Shown here: piece by piece, positions 32,221-40,881 of the stretch
Position numbering within the stretch: the stretch's first letter is position 1
Layout: every line of letters begins with the position of its first letter
DNA from: Crocinitomicaceae bacterium
GTDB taxonomy: Bacteria > Bacteroidota > Bacteroidia > Flavobacteriales_D > Crocinitomicaceae
DNA: 47,541 bases
Assembly: GCA_014762645.1 (NCBI GenBank)
Contig: JABURP010000048.1
Coordinates: 1 to 47,541 of the forward strand
Direction: 5' to 3'
Program-made: the position numbers and the translations under genes
The notes under the pieces: generated by a model
What the model was told of the DNA's origin: nothing
Databases searched by the model: none
The model's input: only the letters and a program-made list of their open reading frames with translations

Positions 32221-33397
32221 ATAACCCAACTACCTCTTCCTGGCGCAGAAATAACCAGTGGAAGTAGTTGAACAACTGTATATCGGTAAAGTAAAATTTA
32301 AGAATCTGTTCAGCCGAATAGCCTTGTTTGGCCATCTTCATTGCACCTTCCTGACACAAACCTACGCCATGTCCAAATCCTTTTCCTTCTAACACCACGT
32401 AATTCCCTTCAGGGTAACAGTTAAACCAAGTGGATTTTAACTTGAACTTCACCCTTAAATCCCTTAAAGGAATACCTAAACGTGGATCGAGATAAAAGGC
32501 CTTCCTGTTGGGTTGTGAAAAAGTATATAAATACTCACCAAACAATGAATCATTTACAGGAAACCCAAAATGGCTCACTAAATAATCCTTCCAGGAAGAT
32601 TTAGGAATCTTTTTGGACCAGGTAGCTTGCCACGAGCTAATACAGAATGTGTCGATAATGCTCCTACAATAGGATACGGGTTGGTTCCACACAAAATCTG
32701 ATTCAGAAGTTTGACCGCCACAATTGGCAAAGAAGTAACCATCTGCCAGGTTGAGTTGTTTATCAAGCATAATAACCCCCCTGGTCTCCTTCACTGCATC
32801 TTCAATCACCGGAGTATGGCGCAACATGCTGTGATAAGCCTGGCAATGTGTTCTGTCACAAACCGTAAAACCATCTCGCCAGTGTTTTCTGATGTGATCC
32901 AGTACGTATGTACGACTCAAAATAGCCTGAACTTTATAGTACTCCTTGTGTTTACCTCCACCACCTTCACTTTCTATCACTCCGGCCAGATAATTGTCAA
33001 TTTCCACGTCATTTATGGTGGTCAGATGTCCATCTTTATCCGGGAAAATAATAAGATCATCTTTAAAGTACTTTATCCGTTTGCTAGATGGCGATATAGA
33101 TTGAATTTTAAAACTATTTGTTGGTTGAACCTCTCTCACATAAATAGTATCATAAGCGCCCAGGTTTTTACCGTTTTTCTCTATGATAACTTTGTTATCA
33201 GAACGCTTGAAGTAAATGGACTGATCTTTCCAGATAGTCGTTATTTCCAAAGAATCACCATAAACGGTATAATTTCCATCATTATAGGAAACCTTAACCG
33301 TTCTCAGCTCATACGCACGCATGATTCCTACATTTAATTTTTGCGCCTGGCTATACAGCGTAAATAGTAACAGTGATATGGTAATTATTCTGTTCAT
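32219..33397 (-). CDS. SpoIID/LytB domain protein
   Basis: A 392-residue exported protein (signal peptide ending LYSQAQ). The N-terminal third contains beta strands typical of the SpoIID amidase N-domain. The SpoIID/LytB signature follows: IDNYLAGVIESEGGG and YKVQAILSRTYVLDHIRKHW at about 135-175, an ETRGVIMLDKQ strand, NCGGQTSESDFVWNQPVSYC, and GHGVGLCQEGAMKMAKQGYS near 350. SpoIID is a lytic transglycosylase acting on denuded glycan in sporulating bacteria; in this non-sporulating group the relatives probably act on peptidoglycan, which is inference. It overlaps the lpxB stop by 4 nt (ATGA), so the two are co-translated. Confidence 0.9.
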   Translation of the reverse strand: MNRIITISLLLFTLYSQAQKLNVGIMRAYELRTVKVSYNDGNYTVYGDSLEITTIWKDQSIYFKRSDNKVIIEKNGKNLGAYDTIYVREVQPTNSFKIQSISPSSKRIKYFKDDLIIFPDKDGHLTTINDVEIDNYLAGVIESEGGGGKHKEYYKVQAILSRTYVLDHIRKHWRDGFTVCDRTHCQAYHSMLRHTPVIEDAVKETRGVIMLDKQLNLADGYFFANCGGQTSESDFVWNQPVSYCRSIIDTFCISSWQATWSKKIPKSSWKDYLVSHFGFPVNDSLFGEYLYTFSQPNRKAFYLDPRLGIPLRDLRVKFKLKSTWFNCYPEGNYVVLEGKGFGHGVGLCQEGAMKMAKQGYSAEQILKFYFTDIQLFNYFHWLFLRQEEVVGL

Positions 33398-34512
33398 CCT
33401 TTCAATAACAATGAAGCTACTTTTTCAGTGGCACCACCTCCACCCAATACTTCTTCCAGTTTATTGTATGAACGAATCATTTCTTCCCGGTATTGCGGAT
33501 CAGCTCCGCCTATTTTTTTAAATTCCTCCTGTAAGTTTTTTACCGTTAGTTCAGCCTGGATGAGTTCGGCCACCACGGGTCTGTTCATGATTAGGTTTAC
33601 GAGGGATATGTAATCCACTTTTACCAGTCGTTTGGCGATTTGATAAGAAATAACACTGCCTTTATAACACACTACTTGTGGTACTTTAAATAAAGCCGTT
33701 TCAAGTGTTGCTGTTCCTGAAGTGACCATGGCAGTATCGGCGTGGTTAAGAATATCGTAGGTTCGATTTGATATCCACTTCATAGGTTGTGTTCCTGCAA
33801 TCTCTAAATAAAACGCAGACGGTAAATTTGGAGCGCCTGCAACAACTACCTGGTATTGATCCAATGCGGATGCCGCCTCAAGCATAATAGGTAACTTTTT
33901 CTTTATCTCCTGCCTTCTGCTACCGGGTAATAACGCGAGTATAGGTTTGTCTTCTAGCGCAAATTCCCCCAGAAATTTATCCCGACTAATGGCCGTTTCA
34001 CGAAATTCCTGTATCGCATCTATCAATGGGTGTCCCACATAATGGACCTCCATATCAAATTTTTTGTAGAACTCTTTTTCAAAGGGAAGGATACAGTACA
34101 TTTCATCAACCGATTTTTTGATTTTGTATCCACGGTTTTGTTTCCAGGCCCAAATTTGAGGAGAAATATAGTAATGAACTTCAATACCCTGACGTTTGGC
34201 CCACTTTGCTATCCGTAAATTGAATCCTGGATAATCCACCAGTACCAGTATATCAGGAGCATAATTCAAAATATCCTGCTTGCAGAACTTAATGTTTCCC
34301 AGAATGGTTTTTAAATTCGCCAGAACTTCTGCAAACCCCATAAACGCAAGGTCTTTGATATGCTTTACAGGTTCATCCTTCCACACTGCGGCCATGCGAT
34401 CACCACCCCAATAGCGAAAATCAGTATCGGGAGCCTGTTTTAACAATGCCTTCATCAAATTACTGGCATGTAAATCACCTGAAGCCTCGCCTGCTATAAT
34501 GTAGAATTTCAC
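33394..34512 (-). CDS. lpxB: Lipid-A-disaccharide synthase
   Basis: A 372-residue GT-B glycosyltransferase, slightly shorter than the E. coli enzyme (382). It condenses UDP-2,3-diacylglucosamine with lipid X to form the lipid A disaccharide at the cytoplasmic membrane face. Motifs: IIAGEASGDLHASNLMKAL at the start, WGGDRMAA, DILVLVDYPGFNLRIAKWAK, YYISPQIWAWKQNR, KPILALLPGSRRQEIKK and TSGTATLETALFKVPQVVCY. The start codon is GTG at 34512. An exact -7 box (TATTTTTG, 34532-34539) lies about 20 bases upstream. It is coupled to the SpoIID-like gene. Confidence 0.96.
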   Translation of the reverse strand: MKFYIIAGEASGDLHASNLMKALLKQAPDTDFRYWGGDRMAAVWKDEPVKHIKDLAFMGFAEVLANLKTILGNIKFCKQDILNYAPDILVLVDYPGFNLRIAKWAKRQGIEVHYYISPQIWAWKQNRGYKIKKSVDEMYCILPFEKEFYKKFDMEVHYVGHPLIDAIQEFRETAISRDKFLGEFALEDKPILALLPGSRRQEIKKKLPIMLEAASALDQYQVVVAGAPNLPSAFYLEIAGTQPMKWISNRTYDILNHADTAMVTSGTATLETALFKVPQVVCYKGSVISYQIAKRLVKVDYISLVNLIMNRPVVAELIQAELTVKNLQEEFKKIGGADPQYREEMIRSYNKLEEVLGGGGATEKVASLLLKG

Positions 34513-34531
34513 TAATTAGGAGTTTAATCTG

Positions 34532-34539
34532 CAAAAATA
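34532..34539 (-). promoter_or_regulatory. -7 box of lpxB
   Basis: TATTTTTG on the minus strand, exact TAnnTTTG, 19 bases before the GTG start; no clear -33 element at the standard spacing. Confidence 0.5.
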
Positions 34540-34640
34540 CGGGAAAATTACCCTGTAGAATTAGATATATCGCATACAAATTAACAGTAACATGTGGACA
34601 CTTATTACGTTAAAGAAGAGTGAGGGTAATGGATACAGCA

Positions 34641-34648
34641 TATTTTTG
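34641..34648 (+). promoter_or_regulatory. -7 box directly before the NlpC/P60 gene
   Basis: TATTTTTG-TAGT-ATG on the plus strand: an exact -7 box 4 bases before the chosen start codon, the same layout as at the phosphatase gene. It argues against the in-frame GTG (34620) and ATG (34629) upstream being used, since they precede the box. Confidence 0.5.
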
Positions 34649-34652
34649 TAGT

Positions 34653-35543
34653 ATGAAGTGGGCGATTGCAATTATAGGATTTATAGTTTTAAATCAATCT
34701 GTACTTGCGCAGGATAAAAAGATTGATCAGTTAGAAATACTGTATGATCAGGGGTATTACAGGAAAGTATTGCGCAAATCAAGGAAACTTTTGGCGCATC
34801 CTGAATACGATTATAGTGGACTTCCGTCTTACTATCAGGCATTGGCATTATTCAGACTTTATGACGATCCGAAATGGAGGAAACACCACAAAACGGCTCT
34901 TTCAGATGCCGTGGAGTCGTATGAGACGTTTGTTGAACACCCTTCCTATAACGATTATATTCATGCTCACTATTATGAAATTGCAGGGCTAAAAAGTTAC
35001 CTCGAGAAGTTAGAAGGGAATTTGGCAGATTTAGGTTTTCCAAAAGATGCCGGATTAATCCGTGATTTTAGTCTCGAATACTTCATTAGTATCAAGGCAA
35101 AACCAGACACCCATGAAAATTTAGGAACTCCGGATAATACTGCTAATGAGAGCACAGCAAAGGCCCAGCGAGATAGAATTGTAGATTACGCTAAAACTCT
35201 GGTTGGAATCAAATATGTTTGGGCAGGTGCAGATGAGAGTGGGTTTGATTGCTCAGGATTTACGAGTTATGTACTGAAAAAATACGGCTTTTATATATCA
35301 CGAACAGCTTCCGGACAATTAGAAGAAGCCCGTAAGGTAAAACTAAATAATGCCTATAAAGGAGATCTTGTCTTTTTTGGCTCTGGCGCAAAAATCACAC
35401 ATGTAGGGCTGGTTGTTAATGATAAAGGAAATCAACTAGTCATGATTCATGCATCTACTAGTAAAGGTGTAATTGTGACAGACATTGAAAACTCCACGTA
35501 TTGGAAACCAAAACTAAAGGCGGCAGGTACTTATTTGGATTAG
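34653..35543 (+). CDS. NlpC/P60 (C40) cell-wall peptidase
   Basis: About 296 residues from the ATG at 34653, where the signal peptide (ending QSVLAQ) begins. Residues about 20-160 are helical with a TPR-like pattern. The C-terminal NlpC/P60 domain (about 175-295) shows YVWAGADESGFDCSGFTSYV with the catalytic Cys, the THVGLVV catalytic His, and IHAST as the third polar residue. Such enzymes cut the peptide stems of peptidoglycan. All three catalytic positions are present, so it should be active in the periplasm. It is divergent from lpxB across a 140-base gap and transcribed alone. Confidence 0.92.
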   Translation: MKWAIAIIGFIVLNQSVLAQDKKIDQLEILYDQGYYRKVLRKSRKLLAHPEYDYSGLPSYYQALALFRLYDDPKWRKHHKTALSDAVESYETFVEHPSYNDYIHAHYYEIAGLKSYLEKLEGNLADLGFPKDAGLIRDFSLEYFISIKAKPDTHENLGTPDNTANESTAKAQRDRIVDYAKTLVGIKYVWAGADESGFDCSGFTSYVLKKYGFYISRTASGQLEEARKVKLNNAYKGDLVFFGSGAKITHVGLVVNDKGNQLVMIHASTSKGVIVTDIENSTYWKPKLKAAGTYLD

Positions 35544-35600
35544 TTTTGGCACATTCCTGTTAACGAATCACAATTAATTCCCATTCTTCTTGTTACTTAT

Positions 35601-35632
35601 TTGGAACTTGTTGTTTTAGTAATGTATTTTTG
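35601..35632 (+). promoter_or_regulatory. Promoter of the outer-membrane beta-barrel gene
   Basis: TTG (35601-35603), a 21-base spacer and TATTTTTG (35625-35632). The ATG follows 9 bases later, so the leader would be only a few bases long. Confidence 0.6.
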
Positions 35633-35641
35633 CACCTGGCT

Positions 35642-38017
35642 ATGAAGCAATTTCTATTTTGTCTTTTTATTCTCCTCGTACATTCTACATCTGCACAGTT
35701 TTTTAGACTTGAAGGAACGTTGAGTAATGTTAAATTGGATGATCAAATAGGACAGGTCACCGTTTTTTCTCTGCCCGATTCTTCTCTTGTCAAGGGATCA
35801 TATCTTGATAGCAGTTATTTTTCTTTTTTGGTTCCGGTTCAGGACGGCTCAGAGTTCTATGCAAAGTTTAAGTTTTTTGGCTACTCTGATACACTGATTG
35901 CATTCACGCAAGAGGACTCCGTAGTTAATTTGGGCATGTTTAACCTGGAAAAGAACATGAATCTTGAAACAGTAGAAGTGGTATACAGGGAGCCAACTTT
36001 TGAGCGAACTATGGACGGAGTTCAGGTGAATGTTGAAGGAACTACCCTTGAAACCCTGGACAATTTGTTTGAAGTACTCAAAGCGTCTCCACGTTTAATG
36101 TCTCCGGATGATGAAACAATAGAAATTATAGGCAAAGGAGTGCCGCTTATCTTAATTGACAGACAAGCTATTATTTCTATTGATGAACTAAAAGCTGTTC
36201 CTGCAGATATGATTGAAAAAATTGAGATAATCACAAATCCGTCTGCCAAATACAGGGCACAAGGTAGGGGAAGTGGTGTCATTGAAGTGTATACAAAAAA
36301 CTTTCGGTTGCAAGGTTATAATATGAACATTAATGCCAATGGTGGATTTAATACACAACTCAAACCTACAGGCAGGTTAGGCCTGGGGTTAAGTCTTAAG
36401 AAGAGTAAATTCTCTATGAACGCTTACGCCATGTGTAACTATCGGTCATCAAATTCTTTTGGTTTCAGAAATACGGTAGTTACAGATTCTACGGATAGAA
36501 CTACGGCTTATAATTATGAAGATGAAAACTGGAGTATTTGGCAACACTTTAGCGTTAAATCGGCCTATCAAATTAATGACAGACAAAAGTTGACAGCCGG
36601 ATTGAGTGGTGGAGGTAGTGTGTATAACGCTAGTGGAAATTCAATCGAAATGTATTACATGGCAGACGAACTGTCTACTACCAAGGATCAGAACTCCAAC
36701 AGTCAGTCTTCATGGTTAAACAATCGTGCATTTTTAAATTATATTCTTGAAACAGACACCAATAAAAGTAATCTTGAAGTAAACCTCAACTATCAATTAA
36801 AAATACGTGAAAGCAATTCAACATATTTGAGTTCTTTTTTAAACGCGGGCACCTCCAATATTAGCAATTACGATATCAGAAATGAAAACCGAAACCGGCC
36901 TAATGTAGGTGAATTGCGAGTGACTTACGAACACATTTTTGACACAACAGGTTGGAAATTGAGCGCAGGCGGTGCGTACAGTATTATTTTCAATGGAATG
37001 CGCTTTGACCAATCTAACCTTATAGATGGAGATTGGGTAATTGATCCTGAATATTCAAATTCTTATGATTATATAGAGCAAATCGGTAGTGCATTTACAG
37101 AGGTTACGAAAAACTGGAAATCTGTAAGTGCCAGGTTTGGGTTAACAGCTGAGTATACTGATCTTGATGGCTATAGTAACTCTTTATCAAAACAATTTAT
37201 TGATTCAACTTATGTCATGTTGTTTCCTTCGGCAAGTGTAATGATTAATCCCTGGAAGAATTTCAGTATGACTTTTCGATATAATTCCGGAATAAACAGG
37301 CCTTCATTTTCAAATTATGACCCTTTCGTGAGAGTACAGGATAGTTTAAGTATAGAGTACGGGAACCCTTATCTAAGACCTGCTGTGTATTATAGTGGTG
37401 GAGTAAGTTTTGACTTCTTTTATAAATATAACTTCAGTTTTGACTATACATACAGAGATAATTCGGTCTCTACACTCGTTTTTATTGATTCCAATTTTGT
37501 GACCAACTCCACACCTTGGAATTCAGACAATGATCAGGAACTTAACGCCTATATTTCTTTACCATTGAAAACAAAATGGATGTCTGGCTGGAACTCTATC
37601 TGGATGAGTTATAGTATGGCACAGTTTACACCCGAGTTTGAACGGGAGGATTTTACCTATTTCACTTTTGGTCTTTGGTCCAATATCAATTTTTACTTAC
37701 CAGGAGATTTTACGATAACGAACAGATTACACGCGAGCAGATGGGGGAGTGAGACTTTTCTCGGGAATTTCAGAGCAAGTTGGGGTATACGGGTAACCAA
37801 GAAAATGTTGGACAACAACCTAAGGATATTTGCTGAAGTTCAGGACATTGTTCCACCGAAAAATAAGAATGAACGCTTTGCTAATAATTATTACAGTTAC
37901 TCAGAATCCCAGTATGCATTTACGTCATTTAAGCTTGGAATTTATTACAAATTTGGGCGTTTGAAACAAGATGCGCGTATCAAGGAATCGGAATCAGGAC
38001 AATCTGGTAGGCTTTAA
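35642..38017 (+). CDS. TonB-dependent-receptor-like outer-membrane beta-barrel protein
   Basis: A 791-residue outer-membrane protein of the OMP_b-brl_3 type. Signal peptide (ending STSAQ), then a carboxypeptidase-regulatory-like beta-sandwich domain (about 20-95), a plug-like domain (about 100-225, with IEKIEIITNPSAKYRAQGRG) and a long beta-barrel with alternating aromatic strands ending KLGIYYKFGRLKQ. The final strand is not terminal: a roughly 17-residue polar tail follows. I see no SusD partner, so it is not a SusC. The ATG at 35642 is preferred over a TTG at 35630 because it starts the leader. Its stop overlaps the convergent stop by 4 bases. The transported ligand is unknown. Confidence 0.88.
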   Translation: MKQFLFCLFILLVHSTSAQFFRLEGTLSNVKLDDQIGQVTVFSLPDSSLVKGSYLDSSYFSFLVPVQDGSEFYAKFKFFGYSDTLIAFTQEDSVVNLGMFNLEKNMNLETVEVVYREPTFERTMDGVQVNVEGTTLETLDNLFEVLKASPRLMSPDDETIEIIGKGVPLILIDRQAIISIDELKAVPADMIEKIEIITNPSAKYRAQGRGSGVIEVYTKNFRLQGYNMNINANGGFNTQLKPTGRLGLGLSLKKSKFSMNAYAMCNYRSSNSFGFRNTVVTDSTDRTTAYNYEDENWSIWQHFSVKSAYQINDRQKLTAGLSGGGSVYNASGNSIEMYYMADELSTTKDQNSNSQSSWLNNRAFLNYILETDTNKSNLEVNLNYQLKIRESNSTYLSSFLNAGTSNISNYDIRNENRNRPNVGELRVTYEHIFDTTGWKLSAGGAYSIIFNGMRFDQSNLIDGDWVIDPEYSNSYDYIEQIGSAFTEVTKNWKSVSARFGLTAEYTDLDGYSNSLSKQFIDSTYVMLFPSASVMINPWKNFSMTFRYNSGINRPSFSNYDPFVRVQDSLSIEYGNPYLRPAVYYSGGVSFDFFYKYNFSFDYTYRDNSVSTLVFIDSNFVTNSTPWNSDNDQELNAYISLPLKTKWMSGWNSIWMSYSMAQFTPEFEREDFTYFTFGLWSNINFYLPGDFTITNRLHASRWGSETFLGNFRASWGIRVTKKMLDNNLRIFAEVQDIVPPKNKNERFANNYYSYSESQYAFTSFKLGIYYKFGRLKQDARIKESESGQSGRL

Positions 38018-38388
38018 TAAGACGATAGTTTTTTTCTCGTTCGGATGACCATATCAATAAGGATTACTGCCAAAATCAAGGTAGCAATTCCAATATAAGA
38101 ACTGTACTCACCATAAACATTTTGAATATCGGTAGTAATTTCTATTCTCGGTTCAGATGGCATTGGAGCATAAATCAACGCGAGTACAATTGCCGAAACA
38201 AACATACCAGCTGTAATCAGCCACGCCCACCATGGCATCAAAGGCTTATTCTTCCGTACAGATTCAAGCTGATTTACATTCTCCATAACTTTATGCGTAA
38301 AGTTGGATGAAAGTCCTTCCTCTTTGAAGCCATCATTAACCGCTTCCTTCAAGATCTCATCTTTTAGGTCTTTATCTTCAGCTTTCAT
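38014..38388 (-). CDS. Two-helix membrane protein, probable anti-sigma partner
   Basis: A 124-residue protein. The first 50 residues are charged and cytoplasmic (EDKDLKDEILKEAV, then EEGLSSNFTHKVMENVNQLE). Two transmembrane helices follow at about 53-71 (WWAWLITAGMFVSAIVLALI) and 96-114 (YIGIATLILAVILIDMVI). The GLSSNFTHKVMENV motif is common in the N-termini of small Bacteroidota membrane proteins encoded after ECF sigma factors. It overlaps the sigma gene by 11 bases, so an anti-sigma role is the best guess; no zinc motif is present. Confidence 0.78.
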   Translation of the reverse strand: MKAEDKDLKDEILKEAVNDGFKEEGLSSNFTHKVMENVNQLESVRKNKPLMPWWAWLITAGMFVSAIVLALIYAPMPSEPRIEITTDIQNVYGEYSSYIGIATLILAVILIDMVIRTRKKLSSY

Positions 38389-38950
38389 ATAGTATTGAAT
38401 TTAGTTCATTTTTAAGGATAATCTGTATAATCCCGTATAGTTTTTTCCGTGCACGAAGTAAACTTACTTTAACATTAGACTCGCTCAATTTGGTAATTTG
38501 AGATACTTCTTTAATTTCCAACTCCTCCAGATAAAAGAGATTGATTACTGCTCTTTCTTTAGGTTTCAGATGCTGTAAAGCTTCACTGATTAGTTTCTTT
38601 TGGTCAGATTTGCTTAACTCATCTGGTAGAGAAGTATCTTCAAATTGCTCAATTTTTAAATATTGATCATCTATTTCAGGTTTACGCTTCCGCAAATGAT
38701 TCACCGCGGTAAAGTATGTGATTTGGTATAACCAGGTTGAGAACTTCGATTTCTTCTCAAACTTGTGCAATCCTTTAAAAGCTTTTACGAAAGAATCCTG
38801 AGCGATCTCCTCGGCGTCTTCACTATTCTGAGCCATCTTCATACACAGAGAATACACCATCTGCTTGTACTCATCTACGAGTCGTGCAAATTCATGTGTA
38901 TTCCCCGAAATGACTTCGGCAATGATCGTATGGACTTCTCCTTCTTTCAA
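38378..38950 (-). CDS. RNA polymerase sigma-70 factor, ECF subfamily
   Basis: A 190-residue ECF sigma factor. Region 2 lies at about 20-90 (FARLVDEYKQMVYSLCMKMA, EDAEEIAQDSFVKAFKGLHK, FSTWLYQITYFTAVNHLRKR). Region 4 lies at about 125-180 (LKPKERAVINLFYLEELEIK, then the SESNVKVSLLRARKKLY helix-turn-helix). The only usable start is TTG at 38950, with an in-frame stop six codons before. It lies 11 bases after a DUF6249-type gene and overlaps its putative regulator, so the three form an operon. Confidence 0.93.
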   Translation of the reverse strand: MKEGEVHTIIAEVISGNTHEFARLVDEYKQMVYSLCMKMAQNSEDAEEIAQDSFVKAFKGLHKFEKKSKFSTWLYQITYFTAVNHLRKRKPEIDDQYLKIEQFEDTSLPDELSKSDQKKLISEALQHLKPKERAVINLFYLEELEIKEVSQITKLSESNVKVSLLRARKKLYGIIQIILKNELNSILYES

Positions 38951-38961
38951 AGATCTAAGCT

Positions 38962-39312
38962 TTATTTAACGGGGTTAGATTCCTTTTTCTTTTGGATGAA
39001 ATAGAAAATGGCTAAACCAATTCCAGCAAATAAAAAAGCGAAAATCAATGATCCATGTTTACCGGCTAAATCTAACCCGGGAGCAATAGCTCTGCCTACT
39101 AAAATACCTATAGGCACCAAGACCAGGAGAATGGCATATTTTAGCGTTCGCTCCGGACTTTTTGGTTGTTTTTCATCTTCGTCCCTTGGATCGAACCCTG
39201 CTTCTATCATAGCCATTTTTGATTTGTGATGTGCGTTTACCGCTACATACACGATACCAAATGTCATGGCAAAAAACCCAAGAGGAATTATTAAATCGAC
39301 AATGTTGTTCAT
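38962..39312 (-). CDS. Small membrane protein, DUF6249-type
   Basis: A 116-residue protein with three hydrophobic segments (about 5-24, 58-75 and 86-107). Between the first two is the cytoplasmic stretch HHKSKMAMIEAGFDPRDEDE, which has the MIEAGFDP pattern found in DUF6249 proteins located next to ECF sigma factors in Bacteroidota. The family name is from memory. It is first in the sigma operon (11-base gap) and may belong to the signalling module. Function not known. Confidence 0.78.
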   Translation of the reverse strand: MNNIVDLIIPLGFFAMTFGIVYVAVNAHHKSKMAMIEAGFDPRDEDEKQPKSPERTLKYAILLVLVPIGILVGRAIAPGLDLAGKHGSLIFAFLFAGIGLAIFYFIQKKKESNPVK

Positions 39313-39411
39313 AATTGAATTATTTAATCGTTTCTCAATAAGTCACATACTTTGACCCTGAGGTTACAAAAAATGAAAAAAATTATCGACTAATATGTGT
39401 TCTTACAAAAA

Positions 39412-39642
39412 CTAAGCGTCTTTGGGAGGCAGGGAATTGTCCTCGGAGTTATCTTCTTCTTTAGGCTTTAATTTGTTGTAAACACCCAGCCAAACAGCAA
39501 TAGTCACGAACGCCGCAGTGTAAGTAAACCAGTTTTTACTCGCCTCTACTTCCAGGACTAACACCATAAACACAGCTAATCCAACTACAACCACTATGGC
39601 TATAAGTGTAGCGATAAGGCCGGCTAAAAATTTGGTTTTCAT
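39412..39642 (-). CDS. Small two-helix membrane protein of unknown function
   Basis: A 76-residue protein: helix 1 at about 5-30 (FLAGLIATLIAIVVVVGLAV), a short loop, helix 2 at about 38-55 (FTYTAAFVTIAVWLGVYNK), then an acidic/polar tail (KEEDNSEDNSLPPKDA). Composition and strand placement, 6 bases after the T9SS cargo gene on the same strand, support a real gene rather than a shadow frame. I do not recognise a family. Confidence 0.65.
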   Translation of the reverse strand: MKTKFLAGLIATLIAIVVVVGLAVFMVLVLEVEASKNWFTYTAAFVTIAVWLGVYNKLKPKEEDNSEDNSLPPKDA

Positions 39643-39648
39643 AGTGAT

Positions 39649-40836
39649 TTATTTAGATGCTATAATAATAGATTTTGATTGAATAATGTCATTATTTGAT
39701 TCGATAAGTAACAAATATTGTCCTCCTGGGATTCCCGAAATATCAATTTCCACCTGATCACTCCCCTGAAAGAGATAGGTATAAACTGTTTTCCCTGTTA
39801 TGTCTTGTAGCTTTAACACTAAATCGGCTGTCGGTTGATTCGAATCAACCACCACGCGTAGGAAATTATTTGATGGGTTAGGAAAAGCCCGGATCGTTAG
39901 CAATTGACCCGGATCTTCGGATTGTAGCCATGAAGTGCGATAACGCATTTTAATTACATGTGTTCCGGATTCTTTACGGTGATAGTACATGACGGATTTA
40001 TCCGCGGTTAGAGTTGGTGCTTCTATAATATCGGTAGGATTGGAGGACATAATTATGGAAGGCGCAGAAAATGTATCTGTAGGTGTGTTCCGAACAGCAA
40101 CGCAGGTTTCAATCGGTGTGGAAAGTGTTACCGGACCTCTTGGAAATCGTGTATAATACAATTCAAGATCATCTGCAGTGATACAACTTGCGTAGTATAT
40201 ATAGTTGGCCGAATCATTATTATTTTGGAGAATACCTGTAGAATTTGGGATAACATTAAAAACAGAGTCATTGACTTTCTGTGCAATCTGCATATAGGTG
40301 GCACATGGTCCCTGGCAGGTATCAAAATAAGCATTGTTCACATATAAATATTGTCCGTCAGCACTGATACCATGATCCATAATTAACCAGCCGGGTGCAT
40401 AGATATTGAAATCGCCATGAACTCTGCCAATATTTGTCACATTTCCTGAAGAAAATGAACCGTGATGTAAATTGTCAAAAATAGCAGGATAGTCACGGGT
40501 AGATGTCCACAGGAAGTAACCGGTAGAGTCCATATCCGCAACCGCATCCAGGTGAGGGGGTGTGGCCTGATTGGTACCATTTAATTCTCCAATAAAAGTA
40601 AAAGTTGAATCATCAATTTTAGTGGCGTAATACAAACGTGTATTTATTCCGTCATTTAGGTTGTTGAAGAACAGGTAATTGCCATCATAAGAAATATAAG
40701 GCTCCATGGCATCAAAGGTTAACCCTATTATTGTTACATCCTTTTCTGGTCCAAAAGTAGGATACGTTTGTGCTTTTGTCTGAATTGCAGTAACTAGAAA
40801 AAGGGTGAGAACAATCAGAAATTTGTAGATTTTCAT
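39649..40836 (-). CDS. Secreted protein with beta-propeller-like repeats and T9SS type A sorting domain
   Basis: A 395-residue exported protein; signal peptide ends AIQTKAQ. Residues about 25-300 contain PD40/TolB-like repeats (PYISYDGNYLFFNNL, then GISADGQYLYVNNAYFDTCQ and CITADDLELYYTRFPRG), each a beta strand with an Asp-Gly turn. Residues about 315-395 are a type A sorting domain (IRAFPNPSNNFLRVVVDSNQ, LKLQDITGKTVYTYLF, IPGGQYLLLIESNNDIIQSK). It should be exported by the type IX system. The -7 box TATCTTTC ends 4 bases before the ATG. Its substrate is unknown. Confidence 0.9.
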   Translation of the reverse strand: MKIYKFLIVLTLFLVTAIQTKAQTYPTFGPEKDVTIIGLTFDAMEPYISYDGNYLFFNNLNDGINTRLYYATKIDDSTFTFIGELNGTNQATPPHLDAVADMDSTGYFLWTSTRDYPAIFDNLHHGSFSSGNVTNIGRVHGDFNIYAPGWLIMDHGISADGQYLYVNNAYFDTCQGPCATYMQIAQKVNDSVFNVIPNSTGILQNNNDSANYIYYASCITADDLELYYTRFPRGPVTLSTPIETCVAVRNTPTDTFSAPSIIMSSNPTDIIEAPTLTADKSVMYYHRKESGTHVIKMRYRTSWLQSEDPGQLLTIRAFPNPSNNFLRVVVDSNQPTADLVLKLQDITGKTVYTYLFQGSDQVEIDISGIPGGQYLLLIESNNDIIQSKSIIIASK

Positions 40837-40840
40837 GACA

Positions 40841-40869
40841 GAAAGATAGCCAAATCACCTGACTTTCAA
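40841..40869 (-). promoter_or_regulatory. Promoter of the 395-residue T9SS cargo gene
   Basis: On the minus strand TTG (40869-40867), an 18-base spacer and TATCTTTC (40848-40841), one mismatch from TAnnTTTG, then TGTC and the ATG. The layout implies a leaderless or near-leaderless message. Confidence 0.55.
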
Positions 40870-40881
40870 AAGTGTATCGGT

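Noticed and set aside
32711-33337. Plus-strand frame of 208 codons antisense to the SpoIID-like gene
   Set aside because: No family-like pattern or signal peptide, while the opposite strand has full SpoIID/LytB motifs.
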